Positions 14,001-23,740 of a stretch of DNA of 64,000 nt are shown here, piece by piece. The stretch's first letter is position 1. Each line of letters starts with the position of its first letter. The position numbers were made by a program, and so were the translations under genes. Source of the stretch: Strix aluco (taxonomy: Eukaryota > Chordata > Aves > Strigiformes > Strigidae); the NCBI RefSeq assembly GCF_031877795.1, contig NC_133946.1, positions 10,019,144 to 10,083,143 on the forward strand, in the 5' to 3' direction. The notes under the pieces were generated by a model that saw only the letters and a list, made by a program, of their open reading frames with translations, did no database searches and was not told where the DNA came from.

Positions 14001-15827
14001 AGAATTTGTCTTTGTATGTTTTATTTTACCTGCTAGGTACTAGTAGGAGTAAGAATTTATTTTTTGAAGATGAATTTAAATGAATAAAATACTGTATGTT
14101 GAAGTCAGAGATGTTTTGTCAGTGCACATTGTTTTAAAAGCTCCTTATTTTACTGGCAATTAATAGCTTCCGGAGACATAACAGAATGCCCAGGTTTTAT
14201 GTTGTAACTTTTTTCATTTCTTTGCTTCAGGATGGATATCAACAGAACTTCAAACGTGGCTCTGGACAAAGTGGACCTCGGGGAGCTCCTAGAGGTAATT
14301 CCTGGGTAGTGAATAATTGATCTGGACTGAATGGAAATTTTTGATCCAACTTCCGGAGTTCGGGATTTTAAAAGTGACCTCACTTCTTATTCAGCAGGTC
14401 GCAGTTGAAGAATAAGCTTACTTTCCTCTGACTTCGTAGTTGACCCTGCTTTTGAACGGGGGTTGGACTTGGAGGACCTCTTGAGGTCCCTTCTGACGTG
14501 AATTACACTGTGATCCCTTGAACTTGTGGTGGAAGTTTAGTTGGCCATTGAATGAGGAATTCTTTGAAAAGACGTTAAAACAACAATTGCTTTTGACACT
14601 TTAAATGTAGCAGCACTATTTAGTTGCCTTTTGTTAACGAAAGCCTTAGGAAAGTGATATTTTGTTTTTGGTGAGGTTTATCATGACTTGAGATCTGCTT
14701 ACTAGGTGCATTAGTAGTTGGCAAGTAAGACTTGCTCATAAAGCAGACATAAGGCTTGAGCTGTCAGCCTTCAAAATTGTATGTTAACTGTTGCACTAAA
14801 AGATGTCCTGCTGCCTCTGTTGTGGAGGTCTCTTTTGATCTAAGGATACAGAACTTCCCTCCGTGCTCATCTGTTCCTTGATCCTATAGAATTGTTGCTT
14901 TTAGGTTATGGAGGTGTTTTGTCCTGTAGCTTCGTAAGAGTATTTGCTACGTGTTCATCTGAGAAAACAAAAAACCCTGCATACAAGTTGAACTTGTAAA
15001 TTTTATGTTCAACACAATTTCCACAGGTTTTTGGGGGGGGGTTTTTTAGTAGATTTTTGGTGATGAGACTGTCTTCTGTCTCAAACAGATGTTTCCATGA
15101 GAATCTTGAGTTATCATGAGAGTGTCTTGTCCATGTGGACAGCTTGAGGCTGTCTGTGAAACCACAGTTCTGTGTGGTAGTTCAGTTTGGAAGAGTTCTG
15201 TCCTTGACTGTCTTGGTACTGAAAGCCCTATAGTGTGGAACTGTGGCCTGAAGTTCAACGTACTATTAGGTTGTGGTAAAGCTGGGAGCATATTTTAGGA
15301 AGCACAACTATAATGAAGAATTAAGTTTTGAAGTTCATTGTCAGGGATGTGCAGGCAAATGTGAGGGGGATTCCCCAAGTGACCTACAATTATATACTGA
15401 GAGTGTGAGCTACAGGCAGTCGCTTTCTTAAGGAAGGAAGAAGATGGAAGTTAAAACATGATTAGTTAGCTCACAGTACTATTATTTAAAATACAGTAAC
15501 CAATTATTGCCTCACATTACTGCAAAATGTTTTACTTGAACTGATTACAACTTTGTATTTGTGGGGAAAAAAGTATTGGGATAAAGCTGAAAACAGTAAA
15601 GACAGATTACATACTGTTTTGATTTGAAGGCGCTTTTAGAATTATAGATAGTCTAGATGCACACCTGGGAATTCTTACCCAGGTTAGACCAGAACTTTTA
15701 GGAGTTTTTTTAAATAACCTGACTTCATGCATAATTCAAGAACCTTTTTATATGTTTTCTAGGTCGTGGAGGGCCCCCAAGACCAAACAGAGGGATGCCT
15801 CAAATGAATGCTCAGCAAGTGAATTAA
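4916..15827 (+). CDS. CAPRIN1: CAPRIN1, 3' part of gene (last 10 coding exons)
   Basis: Cytoplasmic RNA-binding protein of stress granules and neuronal RNA granules; it binds G3BP1/2 and FMRP and regulates mRNA translation and transport (family knowledge). Coding exons: 4916-5071, 5924-6032, 6518-6579, 8816-8926, 9452-9601, 9801-9951, 11859-12053, 13230-13330, 14231-14294, 15763-15827. They join in frame to 387 residues plus TAA. Counting back from the stop and assuming the 709-residue human length, they cover about residues 323-709. Visible in order: the G3BP-binding segment (QGPYNFMQ then DSMLEFENQ), a Gln/Pro-rich low-complexity region, and an Arg/Gly-rich tail (SRGGSRGARG, RGSGQSGPRGAPRGRGG) ending QQVN. 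The N-terminal coiled-coil/dimerisation exons lie left of the window. One intron is GC-AG and the penultimate exon has a read-through alternative end. Identification is from near-identity to remembered vertebrate CAPRIN1. Confidence 0.97.
5924..6032 (+). CDS. CAPRIN1: CAPRIN1 exon (about residues 375-411)
   Basis: 109 bp preceded by a long T-rich tract and cccag. Starts DSMLEFENQTLDP, the second half of the G3BP-binding segment, and ends one base into a Val codon at a weak donor (gtttgt). Confidence 0.95.
6518..6579 (+). CDS. CAPRIN1: CAPRIN1 small exon (about residues 411-431)
   Basis: 62 bp, acceptor acttcag, donor gtaaaa. Encodes VHAESRLAQPSQVPVQPEATQ with the first base borrowed from the previous exon, restoring phase 0 at its end. 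Confidence 0.95.
7680..7768 (+). mobile_element. CR1 LINE 3' end fragment
   Basis: Contains the CR1 3' signature ggactagatgatcttcaagg followed by tcctttccaacc and a terminal gattctgtgattctgtg repeat. It lies in the CAPRIN1 intron between 6579 and 8816 in sense orientation; old and truncated. Confidence 0.85.
8816..8926 (+). CDS. CAPRIN1: CAPRIN1 exon with GC donor (about residues 432-468)
   Basis: 37 codons, VPLVSSTSEGYTASQ to IDQIQ. The exon ends CAG and the intron starts gcaagt, a non-canonical GC 5' splice site. The next exon resumes in frame at ASMSLN, so no GT donor fits the protein. Confidence 0.95.
9181..9202 (+). repeat. 22-bp poly-T tract
   Basis: Uninterrupted T run within the CAPRIN1 GC-AG intron, about 250 bp upstream of the acceptor at 9451. 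Confidence 0.95.
9452..9601 (+). CDS. CAPRIN1: CAPRIN1 exon (about residues 469-518)
   Basis: 50 codons in phase 0, acceptor ttattag, donor gtaagt. Ser/Gln-rich low-complexity segment, ASMSLNADQTPSSSS to PFQSMQT. Confidence 0.96.
9801..9951 (+). CDS. CAPRIN1: CAPRIN1 exon (about residues 519-569)
   Basis: 151 bp, acceptor cattacag, donor gtaaac. Encodes VFNMNAPVPPVNEPETLKQQ and a Gln-rich stretch ending QEQLQT plus one base. Confidence 0.96.
9952..11858 (+). other. CAPRIN1: CAPRIN1 intron, 1.9 kb
   Basis: Ordinary intron between gtaaac and atacag. No exon, known RNA gene or clear repeat seen. Confidence 0.7.
11859..12053 (+). CDS. CAPRIN1: CAPRIN1 RGG-region exon (about residues 569-634)
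   Basis: 195 bp after a T/C-rich tract and atacag. Encodes VVGTYHGSPDQTHQVAGN and then the Arg/Gly-rich segment SRGVSRGGSRGARGLMNGYR; ends after the first base of a Gly codon at gtaaac. Confidence 0.96.
13230..13330 (+). CDS. CAPRIN1: CAPRIN1 exon (about residues 634-667)
   Basis: 101 bp, acceptor ccttag, donor gtaagc. Encodes GGYDGYRPSFSNTPNSGYTQ to RDYSNYQR, a Tyr/Gly/Asn-rich low-complexity stretch. Confidence 0.96.
14231..14294 (+). CDS. CAPRIN1: CAPRIN1 penultimate coding exon (about residues 668-689)
   Basis: 64 bp, acceptor gcttcag, donor gtaatt. Encodes DGYQQNFKRGSGQSGPRGAP plus RG. Reading through the donor gives a short alternative tail that stops at 14320. Confidence 0.95.
14295..14320 (+). 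CDS. CAPRIN1: CAPRIN1 alternative C-terminus by donor read-through (candidate)
   Basis: If the penultimate exon continues past its donor, the frame adds GNSWVVNN after APR and stops at TGA 14318-14320. Human CAPRIN1 has a shorter isoform with a brief hydrophobic/Trp-containing tail at this position (recalled), so this may be the avian counterpart. Confidence 0.45.
14441..14516 (+). mobile_element. CR1 LINE 3' end fragment (degraded)
   Basis: Contains gggttggacttggaggacct and cttgaggtcccttctgac, the CR1 3'UTR signature, with a decayed terminal octamer. Lies in the last CAPRIN1 intron. Confidence 0.75.
15763..15827 (+). CDS. CAPRIN1: CAPRIN1 terminal coding exon
   Basis: Acceptor tttctag; encodes GRGGPPRPNRGMPQMNAQQV then Asn and TAA. 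Completes the canonical C-terminus with the final RGG-type motif. Confidence 0.96.
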
Positions 15828-17025
15828 ACAAATTCACAGGATTACGTTAAACGCCAAAAACACACTGGCCAGTGTACTATACATGTTACCAGAAGAGTTA
15901 TTATCTATTTGTTCTCCCTTACAGGAAGTTTGTTGTAAAGGGACTATTTTCATTACCATAATGACAGGACTACAGTTGCCAGCTTTATATTACCTGGATA
16001 TTGAAAGGAACGAAACAACGTTTACTCTGCATGTTCTGTCCTAAGCATCATCTTGAGCCTTGCACATGAGATTCAGATTCCTCACCCTTGCTAAGAGTAA
16101 AGCAAAAAAGGCAATTTCCAGGGTGATCCAATCTCCATGGTTAACTGAAGTGGCAGGAAAAAGCAAAGACTCACTTCTGACATTTAAAAGTGATGTAACA
16201 AATTTGGATAAAATCTGCAAATTCATAACGATTTACTGCGGTGGCAGTTGATAAAACTTAATGTTCCCATGAAAGGATGGAAAAGGTGAAGTGTGGCTTG
16301 GTAGCGCAACTGCATTTCAGCTTTTTCTTACTAAATTGAAGCACTGAACAGTTAAAGATGTTAGTGATGCAGATTTCCCTAAATAGACAAATAGGCTTAC
16401 AGCCAGTTTTTGACAAAGAAGCAGCACCCTTAGCTGCAGCACTCCTCATCACTAGGGCCCCGTTTACTGTGGCTAAGGATTTAAGATCGCTTGCATAACT
16501 GCTAATGTAATTGTGTAATTTTTTTATTTTGAAGGAAAAAAAAAAAAAAGCTTTGATTTGGCACTTGAACAAAATTTTGCAACAAATGTGAGATATGATC
16601 TGGATGGCCACTGTATATTTGATGTGAAGTATTTAGATATCTCTTTGAAACACTTTTAAGTTTCTTTGATAGCAATGACTTTTGTAAGGATTGGTATTCT
16701 CTATCATTCCTTATGACTTGCACATTGTCTGTCACTAATACTTGACCTTGCTGTATTATCACCTAAATAACTGATGCCGGTACTGATGGAAATATCTAAT
16801 GGATAATCATAACACTTTTGGTCACATGTCCTTTTGTCTTTCCTGCAGCCTTGAAGGTTTTAAGAAATCTCAAATGCCCGCTGCTGCTGCCCTTTTAATT
16901 GCTATCTTTTGAAAAGCACCAGTATGTGTTTGAATTGATTTCCCCTTTTAAGGGAAATGACAGCCAGCAGTTACAGTTCTAATGGTATAAGCAAGACAAA
17001 TAAAACATGTTTATAAAAATTGTAT
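15828..17025 (+). other. CAPRIN1: CAPRIN1 proximal 3'UTR
   Basis: Runs from the stop codon to just beyond the first good polyA signal. The stretch around 16890-17050 closely resembles the human CAPRIN1 3'UTR as I remember it. The 3' end at about 17025 is estimated from the signal position. Confidence 0.75.
16999..17004 (+). terminator. CAPRIN1: CAPRIN1 proximal polyA signal (AATAAA)
   Basis: AATAAA 1.17 kb downstream of the CAPRIN1 stop, in a conserved-looking context (gcaagacaaataaaacatg). Further AATAAA hexamers at 17935 and 21702 could serve longer forms. Confidence 0.65.
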
Positions 17026-20000
17026 CCTGGAACACTGGTTTTCAACGACTGAAACAAATTTAATGTGATGGGGTGACATTTCATGAGGTTTTGGGTTTTT
17101 TTCCCCTGATAGATTCCCTTTTTCCTGAATTAGATGTAAACCCTTCTCCTGTTTTTTCTGATTTTATTCTGATAGTTGTGACTTCTGGGAAACTTTTCTT
17201 TTTATGGACTTACCTTTACATCAAGGCAGCGATGTATAAAAGAAATGGTATAAGACTAGGAGCTGGAAAATACCAAGTCTTACTCAAGTTTTACTGCGTA
17301 CTTGTGGTATAATCTTTGGAAAATCACTTGTGCCTACCTTTTGCGCACATGCACTCTCTCTGCAGTGGGGAGAATATATTGATAGCTGCCTCCATAGAGG
17401 TGTTGGTAGTTCTGTTGCATTCTGTAGCACGTGCAAGAAGAAAAGTGCTATATATGTTAAGTATTGCTTATCAAATAATTCCTACCTGTGGAAAGGTGAA
17501 ATTAAGGAACAGCTACATGTTGTTTAACTGTTATATACAAAACTGAAGGTTGTTTTAACTCAGAGGGTCATTTCTACTTTGTATCAGAACTGAACTTTCA
17601 GAACTTACAGTCAGATATTTTGACTCTGTTGTGAAATAATCTGAAACTCCACAGAAATAGGTGGTAATATCACTTTTCCATGTTGTGTGTGAAGAGCACA
17701 AATGAGAAATGTTTTTACTGAGAAAAGTGATAAGCTTGTGAAGACAATATTACACACCAGACATCTTGAAATGATGCTGATGGCTAGAAGCAGCAGTTGT
17801 AGTCAAGGCCTAGAAACATTCCGTACCAGTATAACAATATAAACTGCAGTCCGGTGAGAAGTTGCTGTTCTGTTTGGGTTTTTTTAGGAAGCTATTACTG
17901 AGATAATAATCCCAACTGTTTTTTAACTGGAAAAAATAAAAAGACGAACCTTCTAATGTTGAACTGATGTAGGAAAACAGTGAATTCTTTTTAAAAAATA
18001 TTTTATTTTTTGTGCATCGGCTTACTTTTTAAACGGTTGGTAGAACACAAGCTCTTCAGCTTTTTCCATTGCACACCAAATGCTTCTTAAATAGCTATTT
18101 GTAGTTTGACAGTAAACTTGCAGCATACTGAATTAAAGACTGCTGAATGGATCAGAACATTCCACTTAAGGTTTTGGTTTTATTTTCAACTTAAATTTAT
18201 TAAAAACATTGGGTAGTTGAGAGGCCTCTTAATTGAGATACAACTTTGTGAGCCTTTTCATGTATGAAAATGGTCTTTAGAGTAGCTGCTCTGCTGTATG
18301 CTGATAGAGATGTGTTATGATAATATCAACCGTAAAACAAGTACATAAGATGTGTTTAGTCTGGGAATTTGCACTGACTCCTTTAATCTCAATACATGCG
18401 TCTAATAAACACTATACTGGAAAAATTGGCTTGAGTCACAGTATGGCACACAGATCCACTAATGGGTTTTCTGGCCTGTTCAGGGGAGCTGAAGTATCTT
18501 CACTCTTTAACTTAGCTCTAGATCTGAGTTACATCCGGATCACAAGCACTCCTAGACCCGTTTCTTTTGGAAAAGCTCATCTTTTGAACAAAGACCATTA
18601 TACAAAGTGATCACATTGAGGCCAAATGGTGGCAGTTCAGGGCTGGTTCTGTTGCAGAGCCCTTCCTGGATGCTGGGGACGAGCTGTGTTTATTCTAGTT
18701 AGGTGCTGCTGTAGGATACCTCGGGCCTGATGCCTGTGGTTGGGAGGTGTGAGCGAGTAACAAAGTGCTACTTCTGAGCCTATATGTAGACACATCAGTT
18801 GCACTGTTTGGTGGTTTTACTTGATTCTTCTGTGAATCAGTCTTTGGGGAGCATAACAGCCTAGTTATGACTGCCTTCTTGCATATACAGCTACTATGAG
18901 GAGATAAGATTTTTATTTTGTCAGGGGCTTCATTATCTAATATTGCTAGGCTGTGATAACGTATAGTGGTATGTGTTTGAGAACAAACTTTGGCTTCAGT
19001 GTCTTACTTCCTCTTGGGTGTAATACAAGGATTCTTGAGTAAATAATTTATAAATCACTAGCGTTTCTAGATATTTCTACCTAATGTTACTGTGTCTGGG
19101 AAACCTGGATCATTCCTAGATGTACTACAACTTAAATACTTAACTTGGAAATCATGAGCTATTTTCTCATACCAAAGGTCAATTTTGTTCTGCATTTTAC
19201 TTTTGTGTTCTCCCTTTATATGGGCTGTCTTTTTAAGAACAGTTCACCAATACAACTTTCAGGTTTTGCTGTGGAGGGAGTTCTAGACTTCACTTAACCC
19301 CTGTTTTCTTTCCAAGATACTGTCTCTTGTGTATGGCAATCTCTAAAGCATAACATCATTCAGAGTAGTAGTTGGAAAAGTAATGTTGACTTCTTGTTAA
19401 TAGCCAGTTAACGTAGTCTGCTGGGACTTTATAACTCTCAGAGAACTTTGGGACCTTAAAAATGTGTCTTCTCAAAATGTCCTGCTGACTTTATTTGTTA
19501 GACAGGCAGATTCTTTGATTGGGTTACAGGTTGCCTTCATCTGTGTCTTTGGAGAATGGATCGAGCTTCCTTCTTTCCCCCAGATGGCATTTGAGTCACT
19601 ACTTCGGAGAGAGAGAAGTTGCTGAAAAGGCTTTAACTCTAGACAAATACTGAGAAGATGATAAATGATACTGAAAAAGTGGTTAACCTTCATATGAGGC
19701 AAATAGGGCAAAACCTTTGTGGTCCAGCAGAGTAAGATTCAAAACCAATTGGTCAGAAAAGTCTTGATCTTCCTATTCTTTTTTTGATGTTCTGGCATTG
19801 TCTAAGCTGAGTAGATGACTTTTCTTACCCCTTTGCAAGAACATTATAAATGCACATCTGTGATAGAAGTGTTTGGGATGAGTAGACAAACTTGTGATGT
19901 ATTTTCTTCCATCCCAAGTCTTATGTGGATACAAAGGGACAAGAACACTGCTCATTAACCAGCCCCATTAATGAGGCTGCCAGTCACATCTTGAAAAATA

Positions 20001-23000
20001 AAGGTCATTCCTCTTGCTCATCAAAACTATTCTTGATTAACATGTACGCAAAGTATCCAGATAATTGATACAAATTTATAGCCAGAGCTGAGGTTTGCAA
20101 CTGTATGAAGTAGACTCTATGCGCCTGTTTTTACAGAAAGGTTTTTAATTGCTTGAGCTGGCACCAGCAAAGTTCTACAAGTGGGGTGGGTAGGTGTTCT
20201 TCAGCACTGATTGACCTAAAAATCAGTGCCTCGTCTGAAGAGCGAGCAGGGAACAGTCCTGAACCATGAAACTTGCCTTTTGAACTTAGAAAGAAGATAA
20301 TTTACTGATTTAAATCTGGGCTTAAATATAGTTCTGGTTATTGTCTGGAACTTTACTGGAAACTCAAATGCTGCAAAACCACATAGTTTCCTTCTAATTC
20401 TGGTTTTCTCTATGGCAAAATTTGTTAAAATTTCCTTGTTCTTGAGCATTTGATTGGTCTCATTAGTAATTGTGGCTGTCTTATAGTCAGCAGCAGTACT
20501 TAGCAGAAAGAGCTTTAACATGAACTTTGGGAAAATTCCCTTAGTTAACACCAGGTTAGTGTACCTGATAGTCATGAAGGTAGCTAATTGCTTAAACTAG
20601 AATGTTTCTCTTTGGCCAACTCATTTTTCCAGAGGGAGAGAGATGGAGAAGGTCCTTCAGACTTCCCAGTTTGCAAATACTGCTTGTTTTTAGGTTCAAA
20701 TGTTTTTCATCCCAGTCAGTAAATTTTCCAAGAGGAAAGGTTCCATATTTTTGAGAACCACTGCACCTGGCTGCTTAGGGTTTGAGGTTGTATTCAAATC
20801 GCCTAACATCAAAGGGAAGGAAAATATCTACACTCTAGTGGATTGTTAGAGAAACTTAAATGTCTCTTCCCCATGTGGAAGCAAGCCCCCTGACCCTCAT
20901 ACATTTCTACAAAAACTTAGAAGCATCATCTTGGATTTCTGCTTCTCTTCCTACAGGGTTTCAGAAACTGGGTGTTGTTGAATTTTTGGTGTGGTATGGC
21001 AGAGTCCCTGATGAGAAACTAATTTTGTAAACGGTTTATCTAAGGGAAGAGGTGCTATTCTATTAACCCCTTTCTTAGGTTTTTTTTTTTAATGCAATTA
21101 AAATTATTTGTGGCTCTGTAGATCAAGCCTTGATGGAGGGAAAGAAATCTGTTTTCCAAAATCCACATCCTAAAGCCAATTTGAGTGGTGCTTAAGAGAA
21201 CTGTATTAGGAAAACTTCAGTTTAACTTGACGTTTTGTTCTGAATTAAATTTATCTGTTAGCTCTTGCTGCAATTATTAATCCATCAATTTAAAAAGCTA
21301 CATTCTCATTCCCCCGCCCCACTTTTTAATGTTCATAAAATAATCGGGTGTAACTAGCTCAGTTCCAACTATGGTGGCCAATTTCTCCTTTCTATAAAAT
21401 GTGCTCAAATACCCAGTAGTGGATCAAGAGTACACCTGAAATTTTGGTATCAAGACAAATTTTAGTAATTATCCATTAGACTTTTATTAAATGAAAATGT
21501 ATTTCCTTTTTTGAAGCTATTCAATTTCAGAATAAATTTTAGTAATGCATCTAACGTATAAAATAAGTCTTGAGTTATGTTTTAGTTAATTGTCAGATTT
21601 AAATTTTCTGATGGCCTTAAACATACCTGTATATATGTCTTTGCAGTTCTTTAACTCAACGTTTAAAACAAGTTGGTCCATGGTTATGTAAACACTTGAA
21701 AAATAAATCTATTTAAATGTTTTATGTCCTTCCCTTTTAAGCAAATATTTCATACCTATACCTTGAGGAATTGTCTCACTACACTTCTGTTGCATTGGTG
21801 GTTTTGTCTCAGTAACTGGGTTTACCTGGGTTCACCTCCTCAAAAAAGACTGTTCTACAGCCTTTATGATTATTAATTCAATAGTTTTATCATATTTTTG
21901 CTATATTTTAAAACTTAAATATTTTATCCCAAAATACATCCAGTGGTATTAAGCACATTTTTCCTACGATGTTACCTGGTTTTAAATACTTCATTGTTCA
22001 AATGTTTAAATTCAAAACTTTTTTTTGACAGTATTAAAAGCTAAGAATAAATATATCTATGCAAATAGCTTGGCTCAACTTTGGTATTGAAAGGTTAATG
22101 TTACAGATTCTAGGTTATTAGGAATAGTTTTGCTGTCAGTTTTAGAATTTAGTGAAAGTTTTAGTTGAAGTTTAGTGTTTCTGAAGACTTACCAGAATTT
22201 AAACCAAGACAGATTGACAGATTGTTTTCCTGTAGGAACTCCCCAGTTGTGCAACTTGGGATTTTGTATAGAAAACTTCAAAACAGCTGTGGTTTTATTA
22301 AACAGTGGAGCTTAAATGTTATAAACTACCTAGTTTTATTGAGAAAGCAAGGTTCCTAACATTTCTTGGGATTTTGTAATTTAGTACCAGATAATAATGT
22401 TTCCTAAAGATTTGTTATTTTTCTATGTGCTCTGCTTTCTGCAGTCTTGTTTCCATGGGAATACTGTGTATCCAAATCCCCTTTTCCTCCCCTCTCAACA
22501 GTACAGAAGGACACCGAGTGACAAGAGTGTATCACAGATGTAGAACTGCAGTACGTGGAAAGGGAATGTCTATAAAATCATTAAGAAGCACCGTGTTTAC
22601 TCCAACAAGCAAGATTTACGTAGAACAAAGGCTTTTAAAAATTAAAATCAGTGTTGCCATTGCAATTGAAGTTTGGTTTACCCCCTTTTTACAGTCAGTT
22701 ATACAAAAGTCACCAAACTAAACCAACATGCAATAGATGTGGAAAGTTCCTAGCCCCTCTTGTTGGACTGGTTTGTATCTCTGGGCTTTTGAGAGCTGGC
22801 TGGTCACAGGAGTCTGGGTTATTTCCAGGTGCTAAATTGTTTTGGTGTATGTGATATGTAATTGAGGATCCAAAGGTAATTTAAAAAGTAGCTTCCACAA
22901 CTGCTGTATGGTTCCTGGATGGAGAATCCATATTATTTAAGCAATTACTTTATGTTCATTTGTTCTCACTGTAATACATTCTAAGCTGAGTACTTGGTTC

Positions 23001-23340
23001 TAGCTCAGTTGGAGGTCAGTCAGAGCTACATATAATGTGGCTTCTCTCCCCCTTCTCACGCGGGGTGCAGGTACCTGCTACCTGATGCCTTCTGAGGCCG
23101 TGGGCAGTGCTGCCTGCCAGCTACAGCCGCCTTCTTTTTAAAAACGACTTTAATCAGCTGCTCCCTAAGGTTCCTTCAGGAGCCCCTTGCAGTGAGTAGC
23201 AACCAGGAGCAGTTTAACATAGCTAAAACTGTAAATTAATAAACGCACTGTCGAGGCTCTGAGCAATGTGTGTTTCCTCAACTCCACTGCGACTTTCCCA
23301 CGTGGAAAACTAGCTTAAATTATTCTGCTTTTTAAAAATA
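17026..23340 (+). other. CAPRIN1-NAT10 spacer or extended CAPRIN1 3'UTR
   Basis: About 6.3 kb of AT-rich, apparently repeat-poor sequence with no recognisable coding exon. AATAAA hexamers occur at 17935-17940 and 21702-21707. Part of it may be a distal CAPRIN1 3'UTR and the last few hundred bases the NAT10 promoter approach. Open frames here are short and unremarkable. Confidence 0.6.
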
Positions 23341-23359
23341 CCTATCTATATCTATAGGC

Positions 23360-23740
23360 CATGCAGGCGAACGGCGGGGCAGCCTTGGGGTCCTACCGCG
23401 TGCGAGGCGCGCGCGCCCTGGGCCGCGCCGCTCCCACGTGGTGTCCCGCGAGCCGCCGGGAGCGCGGCTGCCGCCTGAGGGGGCGGCTCGCGCCAGGGCG
23501 GGCGGGGGGCTCCTGCCGCGGCGGGACTCGGGGCCAGAGCGGGAAGAAGGTCCGGGCGGCCGGTCCGGGCGGTCCGCAGCCATGCAGCGCCGGAAGGTGG
23601 ACAACCGCATTCGCGTGCTGATCGAGAACGGGGTGGCGGAGCGGCAGCGGGCCCTCTTCGTGGTGGTCGGCGACCGCGGGAAGGATCAGGTAGCCCTCTC
23701 CCGGCGGGCGGGGGGACGGTGGTGGTGGTGATTTTGAACC
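23360..23740 (+). promoter_or_regulatory. NAT10: CpG island / NAT10 promoter and exon 1
   Basis: Abrupt change from AT-rich flank to very GC- and CpG-rich sequence covering the NAT10 start codon and first donor. There is no clear TATA box at a useful distance. CCACGTGG, an E-box of the MYC/MAX or USF type, occurs at 23434-23441, and CACGTG again at 23299-23304. This is typical of a housekeeping promoter; the start site itself cannot be fixed by eye. Confidence 0.85.
23582..23689 (+). CDS. NAT10: NAT10 exon 1 (residues 1-36)
   Basis: 36 codons from ATG to GDRGKDQ in the CpG island, donor gtagcc. The frame is open upstream to a TAA at 23333 but has no in-frame ATG, so 23582 is the first AUG in this frame. 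Confidence 0.96.

Noticed and set aside
15030-15038. G run in the last CAPRIN1 intron
   Set aside because: Single G run without further G tracts nearby, so a quadruplex is not supported.
16258-16611. 117-codon minus-strand open frame in the CAPRIN1 3'UTR
   Set aside because: Low-complexity Phe/Lys runs from the poly-A stretch; antisense to a well-explained UTR.
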